A stretch of 64,000 bases of DNA from Mucilaginibacter sp. (GCF_028288205.1 NZ_JAQBOD010000062.1:1-64000), one strand, 5' to 3'. Numbered from the stretch's first letter, positions 52,949-63,563 are shown. Notes: a model not told the origin generated them from the sequence alone. Program-made: numbers and translations.

Positions 52949-55141
52949 TTATTCTCCCGGATGATAACTCTTCTCCGCATGTTTTAAAACATCGTCTTTA
53001 TAAAACAGCACATCTTTAAATTTGCCGTTTATGTACCCATCGGCCTGGTCTGTAAAGTGTTTTGATTTGGGGTCGAACGATTGCCCGCCGGTAATAATAG
53101 ATCTTGCTTTTATTTTAGTGCCAAAATCTATAACAGCAATAAAGCTGTTACCCGAATAGCCATAACGCTTTTTAGTATTCATAGTACGGCTAACAAACGA
53201 TGGCAGTTCGCCAAAGGCAGATGATACCTGCCCTACAGGAATACTGGGTGCATTATCATCAAATACACCGTTTGCAGGCCGTTGATAGCGGTTAATGTCT
53301 CCCCATTGTGTTTTCCAGTCGCCATAACGGGTTTGCAGGCTTTTAACGCTTTCTGATAATGATGCTAATAATTGCTTATCGCTCATCTCTTTTAAAGCGG
53401 TATTTAAACGCTCCGTTTGGTAGGTGCCCGCTTCGGATGATGCGGCTCTTGGTAAACCCAGCATAATACGGTTGCCCCATTCTATAGCCAGAGAAGTAGC
53501 TACAGATTGCGCAGCCGATCGTTTATCCCATTGCTTTAAAATTTGTACCGGCTCTTTTAAAGCATTCTGTGTACTGTCATTAGCTTTGGTATACGCGTTA
53601 AATAAAGCTGGTAACAATACATCAAAAGCGGTTAAGTAATGGTCATAACCTTTGGCAATAAGCCCGTCCATTGTGACGTTCTTCGCATCACTAAATAGTT
53701 TTATCGCATTAACCGCGCGAAAATTTTGACCATCCGGCGCCATATAGGCTGGGTATTTGGTTTTATCCGGACTGCTTTTGCCTGACGAGGTAAAAGGGGT
53801 GGAGTTGCAATTCTCTATCCACCCGGTAGCAGGATTATAAACATGTACTATCTCATTTAGCGGATGCAATCCCTGCCATTCTGTAGCAGTAATTGAGCCG
53901 TCGACAGGTTGTGTCCAATCCAGTTTCGCATCCCGTTTAGGCATAAAGTTGCCATACCAAAAAGCGATGTTTCCCTGGTCGTCCGCATATACGGTATTGT
54001 TGGTGGCATTATGCAGCAGGTCCATCGCTTTTTTATACTCGGTAAAGGTATTTGCCTTTGTGATGAGCCACGACTCTAACAATGCTTTGTACGAGCGGTT
54101 ATCAGCCTTTAACGCCAGCCATTTACCATTACGGCTGCCTAATACCGGGCCATGATGGGTGTAATAGCTGGTTATAGTTCGTTGGGTTATTTTGTCGCCT
54201 TCTTTAACGTTAATAGTAAGCTGTCGCTCGGTCACCGGTTTTTGCGCACCATTATATTCGTAATACCATTTGCCATCTTTTTTGGTTACCTTTTCAGCAT
54301 AAAGATCGCCAACGTCGGCATTACTTGAGGTATGCATCCAGCCGCAATGCGGGTTAAAGCCCTGGTAAACAAAAAACTGCCCCCAGGTAACGGCACCATA
54401 AACATTCAAGCCTTCTTTACTTACCAACTGCACCTCGTCTCTAAAGTAAAAAGGTACATGCGGATTAATATAGAGTATAGCATGTCCCGAAGCTGTTTTT
54501 GATGGTGACAATGCAAACCCGTTCGAACCCATTTCCCGTTCATCTAAAATTTGTTGCGGTGCTAATGCAGGTTGTTTAATTGCGCCCGTCATTGGCCCGG
54601 CGCCCGAATAAAAACTTTCTGTTTCGCGTAAGTTAAGCCCGCCTGTTACGGTGGCCGATACGCTGCCATCGGTAAACATCAACGCATACCAGGGTTCAAA
54701 ATGTTTAAATACTTTGGGTTTTACTTCGGGATGTTTATACAGGTAATAGTTAATACCATCAGCAAAGGCATTCATTAATTTTTTAAACCAAAGCGGGCTG
54801 GTTTTATAATCTTTTATGGCATCAGCAGTATCAGCAATCATTTGCAGTTGCACATCGGTGTAGAGGGTACTTGCGCCATCAACTTCTGCCTGCCTGCCTA
54901 ACTGGTACAGATAATTACGTTCTATGCCCTGAAAGTTCTCCTCGCATTGCGCGTACATTAATCCAAACACGGTAGCTGCGTCGGTTTGCCCGTATATATG
55001 TGGTACGCCCCAATTATCTTTTATTATGGTAACTGTTTTAGCTTCTTGTTTATAACGGCTCAGTTCGGTCGCGGTAAATTTTTGAGCCATTAGCATGGCA
55101 GGCAATATCAATAATAAAAAGGCAGGCAATAATTTTCTCAT
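52949..55141 (-). CDS. Penicillin acylase family protein (Ntn hydrolase)
   Basis: 730 residues with signal peptide (MRKLLPAFLLLILPAMLMAQ). N-terminal VTIIKDNWGVPHIYGQTDAA; autoprocessing site and nucleophile Ser at EREMGSNGFALSP (about residue 206), followed by GHAILYINPHVPFY and NPHCGWMHTSSNADVGDLYA. The beta chain includes ADDQGNIAFWYGNFMPKRDA and SSGKSSPDKTKYPAYMAPDG. The family hydrolyses amide bonds of acylated compounds (penicillins, acyl-homoserine lactones, others) in the periplasm; the substrate cannot be named. Confidence 0.92.
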   Translation of the reverse strand: MRKLLPAFLLLILPAMLMAQKFTATELSRYKQEAKTVTIIKDNWGVPHIYGQTDAATVFGLMYAQCEENFQGIERNYLYQLGRQAEVDGASTLYTDVQLQMIADTADAIKDYKTSPLWFKKLMNAFADGINYYLYKHPEVKPKVFKHFEPWYALMFTDGSVSATVTGGLNLRETESFYSGAGPMTGAIKQPALAPQQILDEREMGSNGFALSPSKTASGHAILYINPHVPFYFRDEVQLVSKEGLNVYGAVTWGQFFVYQGFNPHCGWMHTSSNADVGDLYAEKVTKKDGKWYYEYNGAQKPVTERQLTINVKEGDKITQRTITSYYTHHGPVLGSRNGKWLALKADNRSYKALLESWLITKANTFTEYKKAMDLLHNATNNTVYADDQGNIAFWYGNFMPKRDAKLDWTQPVDGSITATEWQGLHPLNEIVHVYNPATGWIENCNSTPFTSSGKSSPDKTKYPAYMAPDGQNFRAVNAIKLFSDAKNVTMDGLIAKGYDHYLTAFDVLLPALFNAYTKANDSTQNALKEPVQILKQWDKRSAAQSVATSLAIEWGNRIMLGLPRAASSEAGTYQTERLNTALKEMSDKQLLASLSESVKSLQTRYGDWKTQWGDINRYQRPANGVFDDNAPSIPVGQVSSAFGELPSFVSRTMNTKKRYGYSGNSFIAVIDFGTKIKARSIITGGQSFDPKSKHFTDQADGYINGKFKDVLFYKDDVLKHAEKSYHPGE

Positions 55142-55266
55142 GATAAATATAGCAAAGCCGAAAATTAGTTATTTTTAGGCGAAATAAGAAGCTGTTACCG
55201 GCTAAAACTTACGCAAACCAACCACTCACTTAATCAACTCCAACCACCAATTAACTAAACAAACCC

Positions 55267-55297
55267 TTGTAAGTATGCAATATTACACTTACCTTTG
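55267..55297 (+). promoter_or_regulatory. Promoter of rpsO
   Basis: TTG at 55267-55269 and TACCTTTG at 55290-55297 with a 20-base spacer; a close match to the Bacteroidota -33/-7 consensus, 46 bases before the rpsO ATG. Confidence 0.65.
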
Positions 55298-55343
55298 CAC
55301 CCACAATTAACAAAATAATTCACGCTTTAATATTATTTACGTA

Positions 55344-55622
55344 ATGTATTTAAGTACAGAAGAAAAACAAGAAATTTTCGCAAAACACGGTAAAAGTGCA
55401 GTAGACACAGGTTCAACCGAAGGTCAGGTAGCATTGTTCACTTACCGCATCGCACATTTAACAGGGCATTTGAAAAAAAACAAACATGATTTTTCAACCC
55501 AATTATCACTGCAAAAATTAGTAGGTAAACGCCGCGGATTGCTGGCTTACCTTTACAAAAAAGATATTTCAAGGTACCGTGCCATCATCAAAGCGTTAGC
55601 GCTTAGGGATATCATTAAGTAA
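55344..55622 (+). CDS. rpsO: 30S ribosomal protein S15
   Basis: 92 residues, standard for S15. STEGQVALFTYRIAHLTGHL, SLQKLVGKRRGLLAYLYKKD and a terminal YRAIIKALALRDIIK are conserved. It binds 16S rRNA helices 20-22. rpsO and pnp are neighbours here, as in many bacteria. A terminator after it may limit read-through to pnp. Confidence 0.98.
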   Translation: MYLSTEEKQEIFAKHGKSAVDTGSTEGQVALFTYRIAHLTGHLKKNKHDFSTQLSLQKLVGKRRGLLAYLYKKDISRYRAIIKALALRDIIK

Positions 55623-55640
55623 CTTAAACTTATTTTTTAC

Positions 55641-55673
55641 AAAAAGCCGTCTCTTTAAGGAGATGGCTTTTTT
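55641..55673 (+). terminator. Terminator between rpsO and pnp
   Basis: AAAAAGCCGTCTC pairs with a GAGATGGCTTTTTT stretch (one G-T pair). Confidence 0.85.
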
Positions 55674-55748
55674 ACTTTGAATAAATATACACACTATAAA
55701 AAACCGGTACGCTCTAAAAGATGAAAAGCGTATCACAACGAAAACAAG

Positions 55749-57875
55749 ATGAGTTTAAACGTAATTAAAAAAGTAATCGATTTAGGTGACGGCCGCACCA
55801 TCGAGATCGAAACAGGAAAACTGGCCAAACAAGCTGATGGATCAGTGGTAATAAAAATGGGTGATACCATGCTATTAGCTACTGTAGTATCATCGCAAGA
55901 AGCAAAAGAAGGAGTTGATTTTTTACCTCTTTCTGTTGATTATCAAGAAAAATATGCTGCTACCGGTCGTATTCCCGGTGGATTTTTACGCCGCGAGGCC
56001 CGTTTATCAGACTATGAGGTTCTAATCTCTCGTTTGGTTGACCGTGCTTTGCGCCCAATGTTCCCTGAAGATTATCATGCTGATACACAAGTAATGATAT
56101 CTTTAATATCAGCTGATAAAGATATTATGCCCGATTGCCTTGCCGGTTTGGCAGCATCAGCAGCATTAGCTGTTTCTGATATCCCTTTTAACGGACCTAT
56201 ATCAGAAGTTCGCGTAGCTAAAGTGGATGGCAAATTAATTATCAACCCAACTTTAACGCAGTTACAAACTGCTACTTTAGAGTTTATAGTAGCCGGTTCT
56301 GAGCATGATATTAACATGGTTGAAGGTGAAGCAAACGAAATCCAGGAAGCTGAATTAGTTGAGGCAATTAAATTTGCGCATACAGCCATTAAAATTCAGT
56401 GCCTGGCTCAAATAGAATTAGCCGAAGCTGTTGGTAAAACGGTAAAACGTACTTACAGCCACGAAAATAGCAACGAAGAGCTTAAAAAAGCTATCTACGC
56501 TGCTACTTACGACCAGGTTTATGCTATAGCCGGCGCCGCATCAGGTAAAGATGAGCGTAGTACTAAGTTTAAAGAAGTTCGTGACGCGTACATCGCTACT
56601 TTAGGCGAGATAGATGATGTTACTAAATTCTTAGCTAAAAAATATTATCATGATGTGGAGTATGACGCTATACGTAACCTGGTATTAGACGAAGGCAAAC
56701 GTTTAGACGGCCGTACAACTACGCAAGTGCGCCCAATATGGAGCGAGATTGGTTATTTGCCATCTGCTCACGGTTCGGCTGTATTTACACGTGGCGAAAC
56801 ACAATCATTAACCACCGTTACCTTAGGTGCCAAGGATGATGAGCAAATGATTGATGGCGCATTCATCAACGGATACCAAAAATTCTTATTGCATTATAAT
56901 TTCCCTGGTTTTTCAACCGGCGAGGTTCGTCCTAACAGGGGAGCCGGCCGTCGTGAAATTGGCCATGGTAATTTGGCTATGCGTTCATTAAAAAAGGTAT
57001 TACCTGCTGATGATGAAAATCCTTACACTATACGTATAGTTTCTGATATCCTTGAATCAAATGGTTCTTCATCAATGGCTACGGTTTGTGCCGGTACATT
57101 AGCTTTGATGGATGCAGGTATCAAGATCAAATCGCCGGTATCTGGTATCGCGATGGGATTGATCACTAACGAGATGGGTACCAAATATGCTATCCTTTCT
57201 GATATTTTGGGTGATGAAGATCACTTAGGCGATATGGACTTTAAAGTAACAGGTACCAGCAATGGTATTGTTGCGGTACAAATGGACCTTAAAATAAATG
57301 GTTTATCATATGAGGTATTAACCAACGCGTTAATCCAGGCTAAAGAAGGCCGTCTTCATATCTTAGGTGAAATGAAGAAAACCATTGATACCCCTCGTGA
57401 AGATTACAAACCACACGCTCCGCGTATTGTTACTATTCGTATTGATAAAGAATTTATCGGCGCGGTTATCGGACCTGGTGGAAAGATCATACAAGAAATG
57501 CAACGCGAAACCGGTGCTACTATTTCAATTGAAGAAGTAGGTAACCAGGGTGTAGTACAAATATTTGCTGATAACAAAGAAGCTATTGATAAAGCAGTAA
57601 CCCGTATTAAAAACATTGCTTCTAAACCAGAAGTAGGCGAAATTTATGAAGGTAAAGTAAAATCAATTATGCCATTTGGCGCATTTGTTGAAATTATGCC
57701 GGGTAAAGATGGTTTGCTGCACATTTCGGAAATTGACCACAAACGTATTGAAACAATGGACGGCATTTTTGAAGTTGGTGATGAAGTACGTGTTAAATTG
57801 CTTGATGTTGATAAACAAGGTAAATTAAAACTTTCACGCAAAGTTTTATTGCCTAAGCCAGAAGCAGCTCAATAG
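55749..57875 (+). CDS. pnp: Polyribonucleotide nucleotidyltransferase
   Basis: 708 residues: two RNase PH domains ([40 protein letters not shown]; second [40 protein letters not shown]), a KH domain ([20 protein letters not shown]) and an S1 domain ([20 protein letters not shown]). It degrades RNA 3' to 5' with phosphate as trimer. A perfect terminator follows. Confidence 0.98.
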   Translation: MSLNVIKKVIDLGDGRTIEIETGKLAKQADGSVVIKMGDTMLLATVVSSQEAKEGVDFLPLSVDYQEKYAATGRIPGGFLRREARLSDYEVLISRLVDRALRPMFPEDYHADTQVMISLISADKDIMPDCLAGLAASAALAVSDIPFNGPISEVRVAKVDGKLIINPTLTQLQTATLEFIVAGSEHDINMVEGEANEIQEAELVEAIKFAHTAIKIQCLAQIELAEAVGKTVKRTYSHENSNEELKKAIYAATYDQVYAIAGAASGKDERSTKFKEVRDAYIATLGEIDDVTKFLAKKYYHDVEYDAIRNLVLDEGKRLDGRTTTQVRPIWSEIGYLPSAHGSAVFTRGETQSLTTVTLGAKDDEQMIDGAFINGYQKFLLHYNFPGFSTGEVRPNRGAGRREIGHGNLAMRSLKKVLPADDENPYTIRIVSDILESNGSSSMATVCAGTLALMDAGIKIKSPVSGIAMGLITNEMGTKYAILSDILGDEDHLGDMDFKVTGTSNGIVAVQMDLKINGLSYEVLTNALIQAKEGRLHILGEMKKTIDTPREDYKPHAPRIVTIRIDKEFIGAVIGPGGKIIQEMQRETGATISIEEVGNQGVVQIFADNKEAIDKAVTRIKNIASKPEVGEIYEGKVKSIMPFGAFVEIMPGKDGLLHISEIDHKRIETMDGIFEVGDEVRVKLLDVDKQGKLKLSRKVLLPKPEAAQ

Positions 57876-57889
57876 TAATACTAATTACA

Positions 57890-57925
57890 AACAGTAAAAG
57901 CCTTATAAATAAGGCTTTTACTGTT
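57890..57925. terminator. Terminator after pnp
   Basis: Arms AACAGTAAAAGCCTTAT and ATAAGGCTTTTACTGTT, perfect 17 bp, 2-base loop. A poly-T/A-rich tract follows to about 57970. Confidence 0.92.
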
Positions 57926-57984
57926 TATTTTATTTTTTTTTATTTTTTTAAAACAAAAAATTCTTTTTTAAACTTTGTATTAGT

Positions 57985-58018
57985 TAAGCGTTAGTTGATA
58001 ATAAGCGTTAGTTGATAA
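57985..58018 (+). repeat. 17-bp perfect tandem duplication upstream of a hypothetical gene
   Basis: TAAGCGTTAGTTGATAA occurs twice in direct succession (57985-58001 and 58002-58018), 28 bases before the ATG at 58046. Confidence 0.85.
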
Positions 58019-58045
58019 AAGCTAAAAGGCCGATCCAATTGAAAA

Positions 58046-58321
58046 ATGACCTCTACTACCAATGATCCCTTAGACTTTCTCAATAACGATAATAATTCTG
58101 GTAAACCTGCCGGCCCGCATGCCGACCTGGTGCAGATGTTATTGTATGAAATACTAAGAGTGAAAGAATTAATAGCCTATTATGACTCCATTCCCAATGG
58201 TGGCGGGAAGCTTGGTTCCTCAATTTTAAGTGAATTGGTTGCAGAAGCCTATAACTCATTAGTTAACTATGATGTGGTGCTTATGAAAAAATACTATGAT
58301 CTGTTGCAACACTGTGACTGA
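58046..58321 (+). CDS. Hypothetical protein
   Basis: 91 residues: acidic N-terminus, then predicted helices (LVQMLLYEILRVKELIAYYD, SSILSELVAEAYNSLVNYDV, VLMKKYYDLLQHCD). No signal peptide, no recognised domain. It is followed by an inverted repeat before rpe. Coding is supported by composition and a good ATG, not by homology. Confidence 0.55.
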   Translation: MTSTTNDPLDFLNNDNNSGKPAGPHADLVQMLLYEILRVKELIAYYDSIPNGGGKLGSSILSELVAEAYNSLVNYDVVLMKKYYDLLQHCD

Positions 58322-58336
58322 TGCTTCGCAGTGATT

Positions 58337-58462
58337 AGAGATTAGTTAATTAGAGATTAGTTAGGATATTACTTCTTAGAGAACTAACTTTGATAATAAT
58401 TAAAACTAACTGTAAACAAAGTTCTAAATCAGGCAAGCCTAATCTCTAATTAACTAATCTCT
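58337..58462. repeat. Palindromic element with 24-bp perfect arms before rpe
   Basis: The left arm (58337-58360) opens AGAGATTAGTTAATTAGAGA and its exact complement ends at 58462, two bases before the rpe start. Each arm itself holds two copies of an AGAGATTAG-like unit. An inner AACTTTG / CAAAGTT pair lies within the loop. Confidence 0.85.
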
Positions 58463-58464
58463 AA

Positions 58465-59133
58465 ATGAACCACTTAATTGCTCCATCAATTTTAGCTGCT
58501 GATTTCGGTAATCTGCAACGCGATATCGAAATGCTTAACCAAAGTGAGGCAGACTGGATACATGTTGATGTAATGGATGGTTTGTTTGTGCCTAACATAT
58601 CATTTGGTTTCCCGGTAACCAGCGTGGTTTATAAGCATGCTACAAAGCCTTTAGATGTACATTTAATGATAGTTGACCCTGACCGTTATTTAAAAGGCTT
58701 TAAGGATGCAGGAGCGGCTAATATCACCGTACACTTTGAGGCATGCCCCAATTTACACCGTACTATACAGGTTATAAAAGAATTGGGATGCAAAGCAGGG
58801 GTGGCCCTTAATCCGCATACGCCGGTTGCCATGCTGGAAGATATTATTACTGACCTGGACCTGGTTTTGATAATGTCTGTAAATCCGGGTTTTGGGGGAC
58901 AGCATTTTATTGAGAATACGTATAAAAAAGTAAAAGAAATAAGAGAATTAGCCGATCAGCACAACCCGCATTTGCATATTGAGGTTGATGGCGGAGTTGA
59001 TAAAAGCAACGCGGCAAAGCTCGTCTCGGCAGGCGCAAATGTACTGGTTGCGGGCAGCGCGGTGTTCTCATCGGCTAACCAAATGGCCATGATATCGGGC
59101 CTTAAACATCCCGAAAAGTTATTACAATTGTAA
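58465..59133 (+). CDS. rpe: Ribulose-phosphate 3-epimerase
   Basis: 222 residues, TIM-barrel family signature: IAPSILAADFGNLQRDIEML, WIHVDVMDGLFVPNISFGFP, DVHLMIVDPDRYL, LIMSVNPGFGGQHFIENTYK and IEVDGGVDKSNAAKLVSAGA. Metal ligands His, Asp and His are in place. It interconverts ribulose-5-phosphate and xylulose-5-phosphate in the pentose phosphate pathway. Confidence 0.97.
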   Translation: MNHLIAPSILAADFGNLQRDIEMLNQSEADWIHVDVMDGLFVPNISFGFPVTSVVYKHATKPLDVHLMIVDPDRYLKGFKDAGAANITVHFEACPNLHRTIQVIKELGCKAGVALNPHTPVAMLEDIITDLDLVLIMSVNPGFGGQHFIENTYKKVKEIRELADQHNPHLHIEVDGGVDKSNAAKLVSAGANVLVAGSAVFSSANQMAMISGLKHPEKLLQL

Positions 59134-59251
59134 TAAAAGCAGCCCAACAAATTGAAATAATTTAATATTTGCAATAAAACACGCTTTTATTGAATAGTTG
59201 TATTTTTTTAAAATAAGTGTAAACAAATCATACAAACTTTGTCAAATTAAT

Positions 59252-59259
59252 TATCTTTG
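59252..59259 (+). promoter_or_regulatory. Candidate -7 element for serC
   Basis: TATCTTTG fits TAnnTTTG, about 60 bases before the serC ATG. The -33 box is unclear (a TTTG lies only 10 bases upstream). Confidence 0.4.
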
Positions 59260-59318
59260 CCCCAGCAAAATACGAAGTTCTTAATTCGATATAAAGCAAA
59301 AACCAATTTTCAGTATAT

Positions 59319-60386
59319 ATGAAACATAATTTTGGTGCCGGACCGGGCATCCTACCTCATGAAGTTTTAAAACAAGCTGCAGCGGCAGTAGTAGATTTTA
59401 ACGGGATCGGATTATCTCTTTTAGAGATATCGCATAGATCGGCAGAATTTGAGGCCGTTTTGGATGAAGCCGTAAAATTAGTGAAGGAATTATTAGAAGT
59501 TCCGGAGGGTTACTCGGTATTATTTTTACAGGGCGGTGCAAGTACACAATTTGCAATGGTGCCTTATAATTTGTTGCCTGAAGGCGGCAAAGCTGCTTAC
59601 CTTGAATCGGGTGTATGGGCAAATAAAGCATTAAAAGAGGCTAAGTATTTTGGCGAGGTTGAAGTGGTTGCTACATCAAAAGAAAGCAACTTTACTTACA
59701 TCCCTAAAGACTTTACCATACCTGCTGATGCGGCTTATTTCCACATTACATCAAACAATACCATTTACGGCACACAATTACATAAATTCTTCCCGTCGCC
59801 AATACCGGTTGTTTGCGATATGTCGTCTGATATTTTTAGCCGTAAAATTAATGTTGCCGATTTTGGTATCATATATGCAGGCGCGCAAAAAAACATGGGC
59901 CCCGCAGGTACTACCTTAGTAATTGTTAAGGATGAGATATTAGGCAAATCAGGACGCAAAATACCTGCAATGCTTAACTACCAAACGCAAATAGAAGGCG
60001 GCTCAATGTATAATACACCGCCGGTATTTGCCATATATGTTTCAATGCTTACGCTTAACTGGTTAAAATCAAAAGGCGGTGTTGAAGCCATTGCAAAAGA
60101 GAATGTCGCTAAATCTAAAGTATTGTACGAAGAGATTGACCGCAACCCGCTATTTAGAGCAGTTTGCGCTGTTGAAGATCGTTCGGATATGAACGTTTGT
60201 TTTGTGAGCGAAAATCCTGAGCATGAAAAACCGTTCCTTAAGCTATGTGATGAAAAAGGAATTGTTGGCATTAAGGGCCATAGAAGCGTAGGTGGTTTCC
60301 GTGCTTCTATATATAATGCATTGCCTATCACAAGCATTTACGTGTTGATTGATGCGATGCAGGAGTTTGCTGAGAGAAATAAATAA
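59319..60386 (+). CDS. serC: Phosphoserine aminotransferase
   Basis: 355 residues. [79 protein letters not shown] Lys in [17 protein letters not shown], and the C-terminal [20 protein letters not shown]. Class V aminotransferase making 3-phosphoserine. It precedes serA by 84 bases; the two form the serine synthesis pair. Confidence 0.97.
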   Translation: MKHNFGAGPGILPHEVLKQAAAAVVDFNGIGLSLLEISHRSAEFEAVLDEAVKLVKELLEVPEGYSVLFLQGGASTQFAMVPYNLLPEGGKAAYLESGVWANKALKEAKYFGEVEVVATSKESNFTYIPKDFTIPADAAYFHITSNNTIYGTQLHKFFPSPIPVVCDMSSDIFSRKINVADFGIIYAGAQKNMGPAGTTLVIVKDEILGKSGRKIPAMLNYQTQIEGGSMYNTPPVFAIYVSMLTLNWLKSKGGVEAIAKENVAKSKVLYEEIDRNPLFRAVCAVEDRSDMNVCFVSENPEHEKPFLKLCDEKGIVGIKGHRSVGGFRASIYNALPITSIYVLIDAMQEFAERNK

Positions 60387-60394
60387 CTTTTTAA

Positions 60395-60461
60395 TCATTA
60401 GGTCATCGAGTCATTAGTCATTGTATGGCGGGAATGACTTAATGACCCAATGAAACAATGA
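60395..60461. repeat. Small palindromic repeat between serC and serA
   Basis: Imperfect inverted copies of TCATTAGTCATT-like units (for example GTCATTAGTCATT on one side, AATGACTTAATGAC on the other). Likely a dispersed intergenic element. Confidence 0.55.
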
Positions 60462-60470
60462 TATAATAAG

Positions 60471-61424
60471 ATGATCAAAATATTAGCTAACGATGGCATA
60501 GATCCCATCGGCAAAAAAATGTTAGAAGATGCCGGTTTTGAGGTTGATACTAACAATATACCACAGGATGAATTACCTGTTAAGTTACAAAATTACGATG
60601 CTATAACTGTACGTAGTGCAACTAAAGTACGCAAAGCGTTAATTGATGCTTGCCCTAATTTAAAGTTGATTGGCCGTGGCGGTGTTGGTGTTGATAATAT
60701 TGATGTTGACTATGCTAAAGAAAAAGGCATTGGTGTTTATAATACGCCTGCTTCTTCATCACTATCAGTTGCCGAACTGGTTTTTGCGCAATTATTTACC
60801 GGCGTGCGTTTTTTGCATGACAGTAACCGCAAAATGCCGGTTGAAGGCGGCACCAAATTTAACGACCTGAAGAAAGCTTATGCCAAAGGTATTGAGCTCC
60901 GCGGCAAAACCTTAGGCATTGTAGGCTTTGGCCGTATCGGGCGCGAGGTTGCAAAAATTGCTATCGGCGTTGGTATGGATGTTATAGCTTATGATCTTTT
61001 CCCGTTCAATCCCGAAGTAGAAATTGTTTTAGGTACAGGCGGTACTAAGGTTAACGTAACAGTTAAAACCAGTACTCTTGATGAGATCATCAAAACAGCC
61101 GATTTTATAACCTTACATACACCATTTATTGATAAAGCTTTAATTGGTGCCGATGAATTAGCTAAAATGAAAAAAGGCGTACAGCTAATTAACATCTCTC
61201 GTGGTGGATTAATTGACGAATTAGCTTTGGTTGATGCTTTAAACAGCGGCCAGGTATCATACGCGGCATTAGATGTGTTTGATAACGAGCCAACCCCCCG
61301 TGCAGAGATATTAACACATCCTAAGATTTCATTAACCCCACATATCGGTGCTGCAACTAACGAAGCACAGGAGCGTATAGGCGTGGAACTTGCCAGTTTA
61401 ATAATCGGGCATTTTAAGAAATAG
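60471..61424 (+). CDS. serA: D-3-phosphoglycerate dehydrogenase (no ACT domain)
   Basis: 317 residues, the short form without a regulatory ACT domain. D-isomer dehydrogenase features: [58 protein letters not shown] (NAD loop), [16 protein letters not shown] (catalytic Arg) and [18 protein letters not shown] (catalytic His). It oxidises 3-phosphoglycerate, the first step of serine synthesis. Feedback by serine through ACT is therefore not expected. Confidence 0.95.
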   Translation: MIKILANDGIDPIGKKMLEDAGFEVDTNNIPQDELPVKLQNYDAITVRSATKVRKALIDACPNLKLIGRGGVGVDNIDVDYAKEKGIGVYNTPASSSLSVAELVFAQLFTGVRFLHDSNRKMPVEGGTKFNDLKKAYAKGIELRGKTLGIVGFGRIGREVAKIAIGVGMDVIAYDLFPFNPEVEIVLGTGGTKVNVTVKTSTLDEIIKTADFITLHTPFIDKALIGADELAKMKKGVQLINISRGGLIDELALVDALNSGQVSYAALDVFDNEPTPRAEILTHPKISLTPHIGAATNEAQERIGVELASLIIGHFKK

Positions 61425-61440
61425 TGACAATTCACAACAA

Positions 61441-61476
61441 CCCAAAAAGGCCCCGATTTATCGGGGCCTTTTTGGG
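61441..61476. terminator. Terminator after serA
   Basis: Perfect 17-bp arms, core AGGCCCCGAT / ATCGGGGCCT, 2-base loop. Confidence 0.92.
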
Positions 61477-61489
61477 TCTACCTCCACCC

Positions 61490-61622
61490 GTCATTGCGAG
61501 GAACGAAGCAATCTCTACGTAGGACAGTCAATATGATAAATTTCATTCGAGGATTTATCTTAAACCGGGATTTGAGGATGTTGATTAGCGTGCGAAGAGA
61601 TTGCTTCGTTCCTCGCAATGAC
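61490..61622. repeat. Palindromic intergenic repeat with 27-bp perfect arms
   Basis: The left arm begins GTCATTGCGAGGAACGAAGC (61490-61516); its exact complement ends at 61622. The 79-base interior is unpaired. The text is close to the inner arm of the 14056-14147 element and to a short decayed piece near 52926. It is typical of dispersed elements in Sphingobacteriaceae. Confidence 0.85.
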
Positions 61623-61641
61623 CCGTTGGATAGGTTTGTCG

Positions 61642-63033
61642 CTACAGTATATAACTAACTCCCTTTTCCGGAATAACAACCGAATACCCATCCGCTGTTA
61701 ACGAATCTGATAGGGCCTGCATACTGCTTTCTTCGCCATGCACCAGGTAAACGCCTTTAAGTTTGGCTTTATCCTGCTGTTTAATGTTGCTTACAAGGTC
61801 CTCATGATCGCCATGAGCGCTGAGTACGTCTGTTTGCTTGATGGTGGCATATACAGCCAGGTCGCGGTCCTTGATGTGTACTATCGAATCACCACGTAAT
61901 AAACGATGGCCCAAAGTGCCTTTGGCGCAATAGCCTATGAATAGTATCGTACAATAGTAGTTTTGAATGTTATAAAAAAGATGATCCTGTATGCGGCCAC
62001 CTTCCAGCATGCCTGCTGAGGAAATAATGATACAAGGCTCAAAATAATTTGATATCTGGCGGCTATCCTTTAATGTTTCAACATAAGTAAGGTTGTCAAA
62101 CTCAAACTCATCACCCTGCGATCTGTAAAACTCCTGCGCTTCTTTATTAACAAGGTCATGATATTTACGGAAAATGCCGGTAGCCATACTGGCCATTGGG
62201 CTATCAACAAATACTTTAACAGGCGGCAATAGCCCGCTGCTGAATATTTTATTCAGTGAATAAACTAATGATTGTGTACGCCCGATGCTAAACGCGGGGA
62301 TTATCATTCGGCCCTGCTCTTTAATACAACATTTATCAATAAATTCAACTAAAGTGTCTTCAACGCTTTTGCCTGTTGTATGCATGCGGCCGCCGTAGGT
62401 TGATTCTGTTACAATAAAATCAACCGGGGGCAAAGGTTGCGGGTCATCCAGTACCGGATAATTTTTACGACCGATATCGCCGGTAAAGGCAATGGATTTT
62501 TCTGTTCCGCCGTCATTTACTTTAAATAGGGCAGCTGCCGCGCCCAATAAATGGCCCGCAGGTATAAAAGTAAGCTCAATATCGCCGGTTATACGGAAGG
62601 GTTTATTAAAGCCAATGGTTACAAACCTATCCATCGCATCCATTACATGCTTTTGCAGGTATAATGGTTGCGCGTTGGTATTGAATTTTCCCTTACCATG
62701 CTTACGGCTTTTGTGTGCCTTATTCATGAATATATTTACTGAATCTAATAACAATAATTCAGTCAGGTCGGCAGTGGGTGGGGTGGATAGTATCTGGCCG
62801 TTAAACCCTAAACGCACCAGTGTAGGTATATTGCCCGAATGGTCAATATGCGCATGAGTTAACACCACCACATCTATTGCAGCCGGGTCAAATGGAAAGT
62901 TTTCGTTTGATTGTATGCTGCGATCTTTTTCATAATCAAGCCCGCAATCTATTAATATTTTATATTGGCCAACCTCAAGTAAGTGCATGCTGCCCGTAAC
63001 CTGCCGGGCGGCACCATGTATAGTTAATTTCAT
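61642..63033 (-). CDS. MBL-fold beta-CASP ribonuclease-like protein
   Basis: 463 residues. Metallo-beta-lactamase motifs: LTHAHIDHSGNIPTLVRLGF (HxHxDH), FIPAGHLLGAAAALF, AFTGDIGRKNYPVLDD, with the beta-CASP domain between (VESTYGGRMHTTGKSVE; ISSAGMLEGGRIQDHLFYNI) and C-terminal AKGTLGHRLLRGDSI and LSAHGDHEDLVSNIKQQ. This architecture is shared by CPSF-73/RNase J-like and YSH1-type enzymes that cut RNA using two Zn ions. Its ATG overlaps the stop of the upstream gene by one base. Confidence 0.93.
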   Translation of the reverse strand: MKLTIHGAARQVTGSMHLLEVGQYKILIDCGLDYEKDRSIQSNENFPFDPAAIDVVVLTHAHIDHSGNIPTLVRLGFNGQILSTPPTADLTELLLLDSVNIFMNKAHKSRKHGKGKFNTNAQPLYLQKHVMDAMDRFVTIGFNKPFRITGDIELTFIPAGHLLGAAAALFKVNDGGTEKSIAFTGDIGRKNYPVLDDPQPLPPVDFIVTESTYGGRMHTTGKSVEDTLVEFIDKCCIKEQGRMIIPAFSIGRTQSLVYSLNKIFSSGLLPPVKVFVDSPMASMATGIFRKYHDLVNKEAQEFYRSQGDEFEFDNLTYVETLKDSRQISNYFEPCIIISSAGMLEGGRIQDHLFYNIQNYYCTILFIGYCAKGTLGHRLLRGDSIVHIKDRDLAVYATIKQTDVLSAHGDHEDLVSNIKQQDKAKLKGVYLVHGEESSMQALSDSLTADGYSVVIPEKGVSYIL

Positions 63034-63563
63034 TAACGTTGTTTGTCTTCTTTTGCGCGTATCTGGTTTCTTAACAGCATTAAAATTATCATCAACAGGA
63101 TAATCACAATAATTATAAAATTACGCGATGCTTTATTCTGTAGTTCGGCATTTTTATCGCCCAGTTTCTTTAGCTGATCTACCTGGTCTCTTAACTGTTT
63201 TATGGTGTACATAAATCCTAAAGCATTTGTTTCTGTTTCTTTAGATTTATCCTGAACCTGGTTTTGCTGAAAAGTACGGTATTCTAACAATATCTTCAAC
63301 TGCTTGTAAATATCATTATCCGTTTTAACAATATCCATCAAAATATCGTTACTCCGGCGAATGTCTTTTTTTGTTTGCAGGCCAAAAATGCCGGTATGCT
63401 CACTTAAGCTTTTATCATATTGACCAAACTTAAGGCTACGCTCGGCAAGCATGCTGTTAATTTTTTTTCGCTGCAACTGATAAGCTAACGAGTCTGAATT
63501 TGCCTGCGCAAACACATCAGCAAATAAAAAGCAAAGCAATGCAACCAGTATTATTTTCTTCAT
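63033..63563 (-). CDS. Periplasmic coiled-coil protein with signal peptide and C-terminal membrane helix
   Basis: 176 residues: signal peptide (cleavage near DVFAQ), a helical middle rich in Lys/Glu/Gln (KETETNALGFMYTIKQLRDQ, VDQLKKLGDKNAELQ) and a membrane segment IIIVIILLMIILMLLRNQIR at the end. No known domain. It overlaps the ends of its neighbours on both sides (SAM adenosyltransferase, beta-CASP), so the three genes are one operon. Confidence 0.7.
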   Translation of the reverse strand: MKKIILVALLCFLFADVFAQANSDSLAYQLQRKKINSMLAERSLKFGQYDKSLSEHTGIFGLQTKKDIRRSNDILMDIVKTDNDIYKQLKILLEYRTFQQNQVQDKSKETETNALGFMYTIKQLRDQVDQLKKLGDKNAELQNKASRNFIIIVIILLMIILMLLRNQIRAKEDKQR

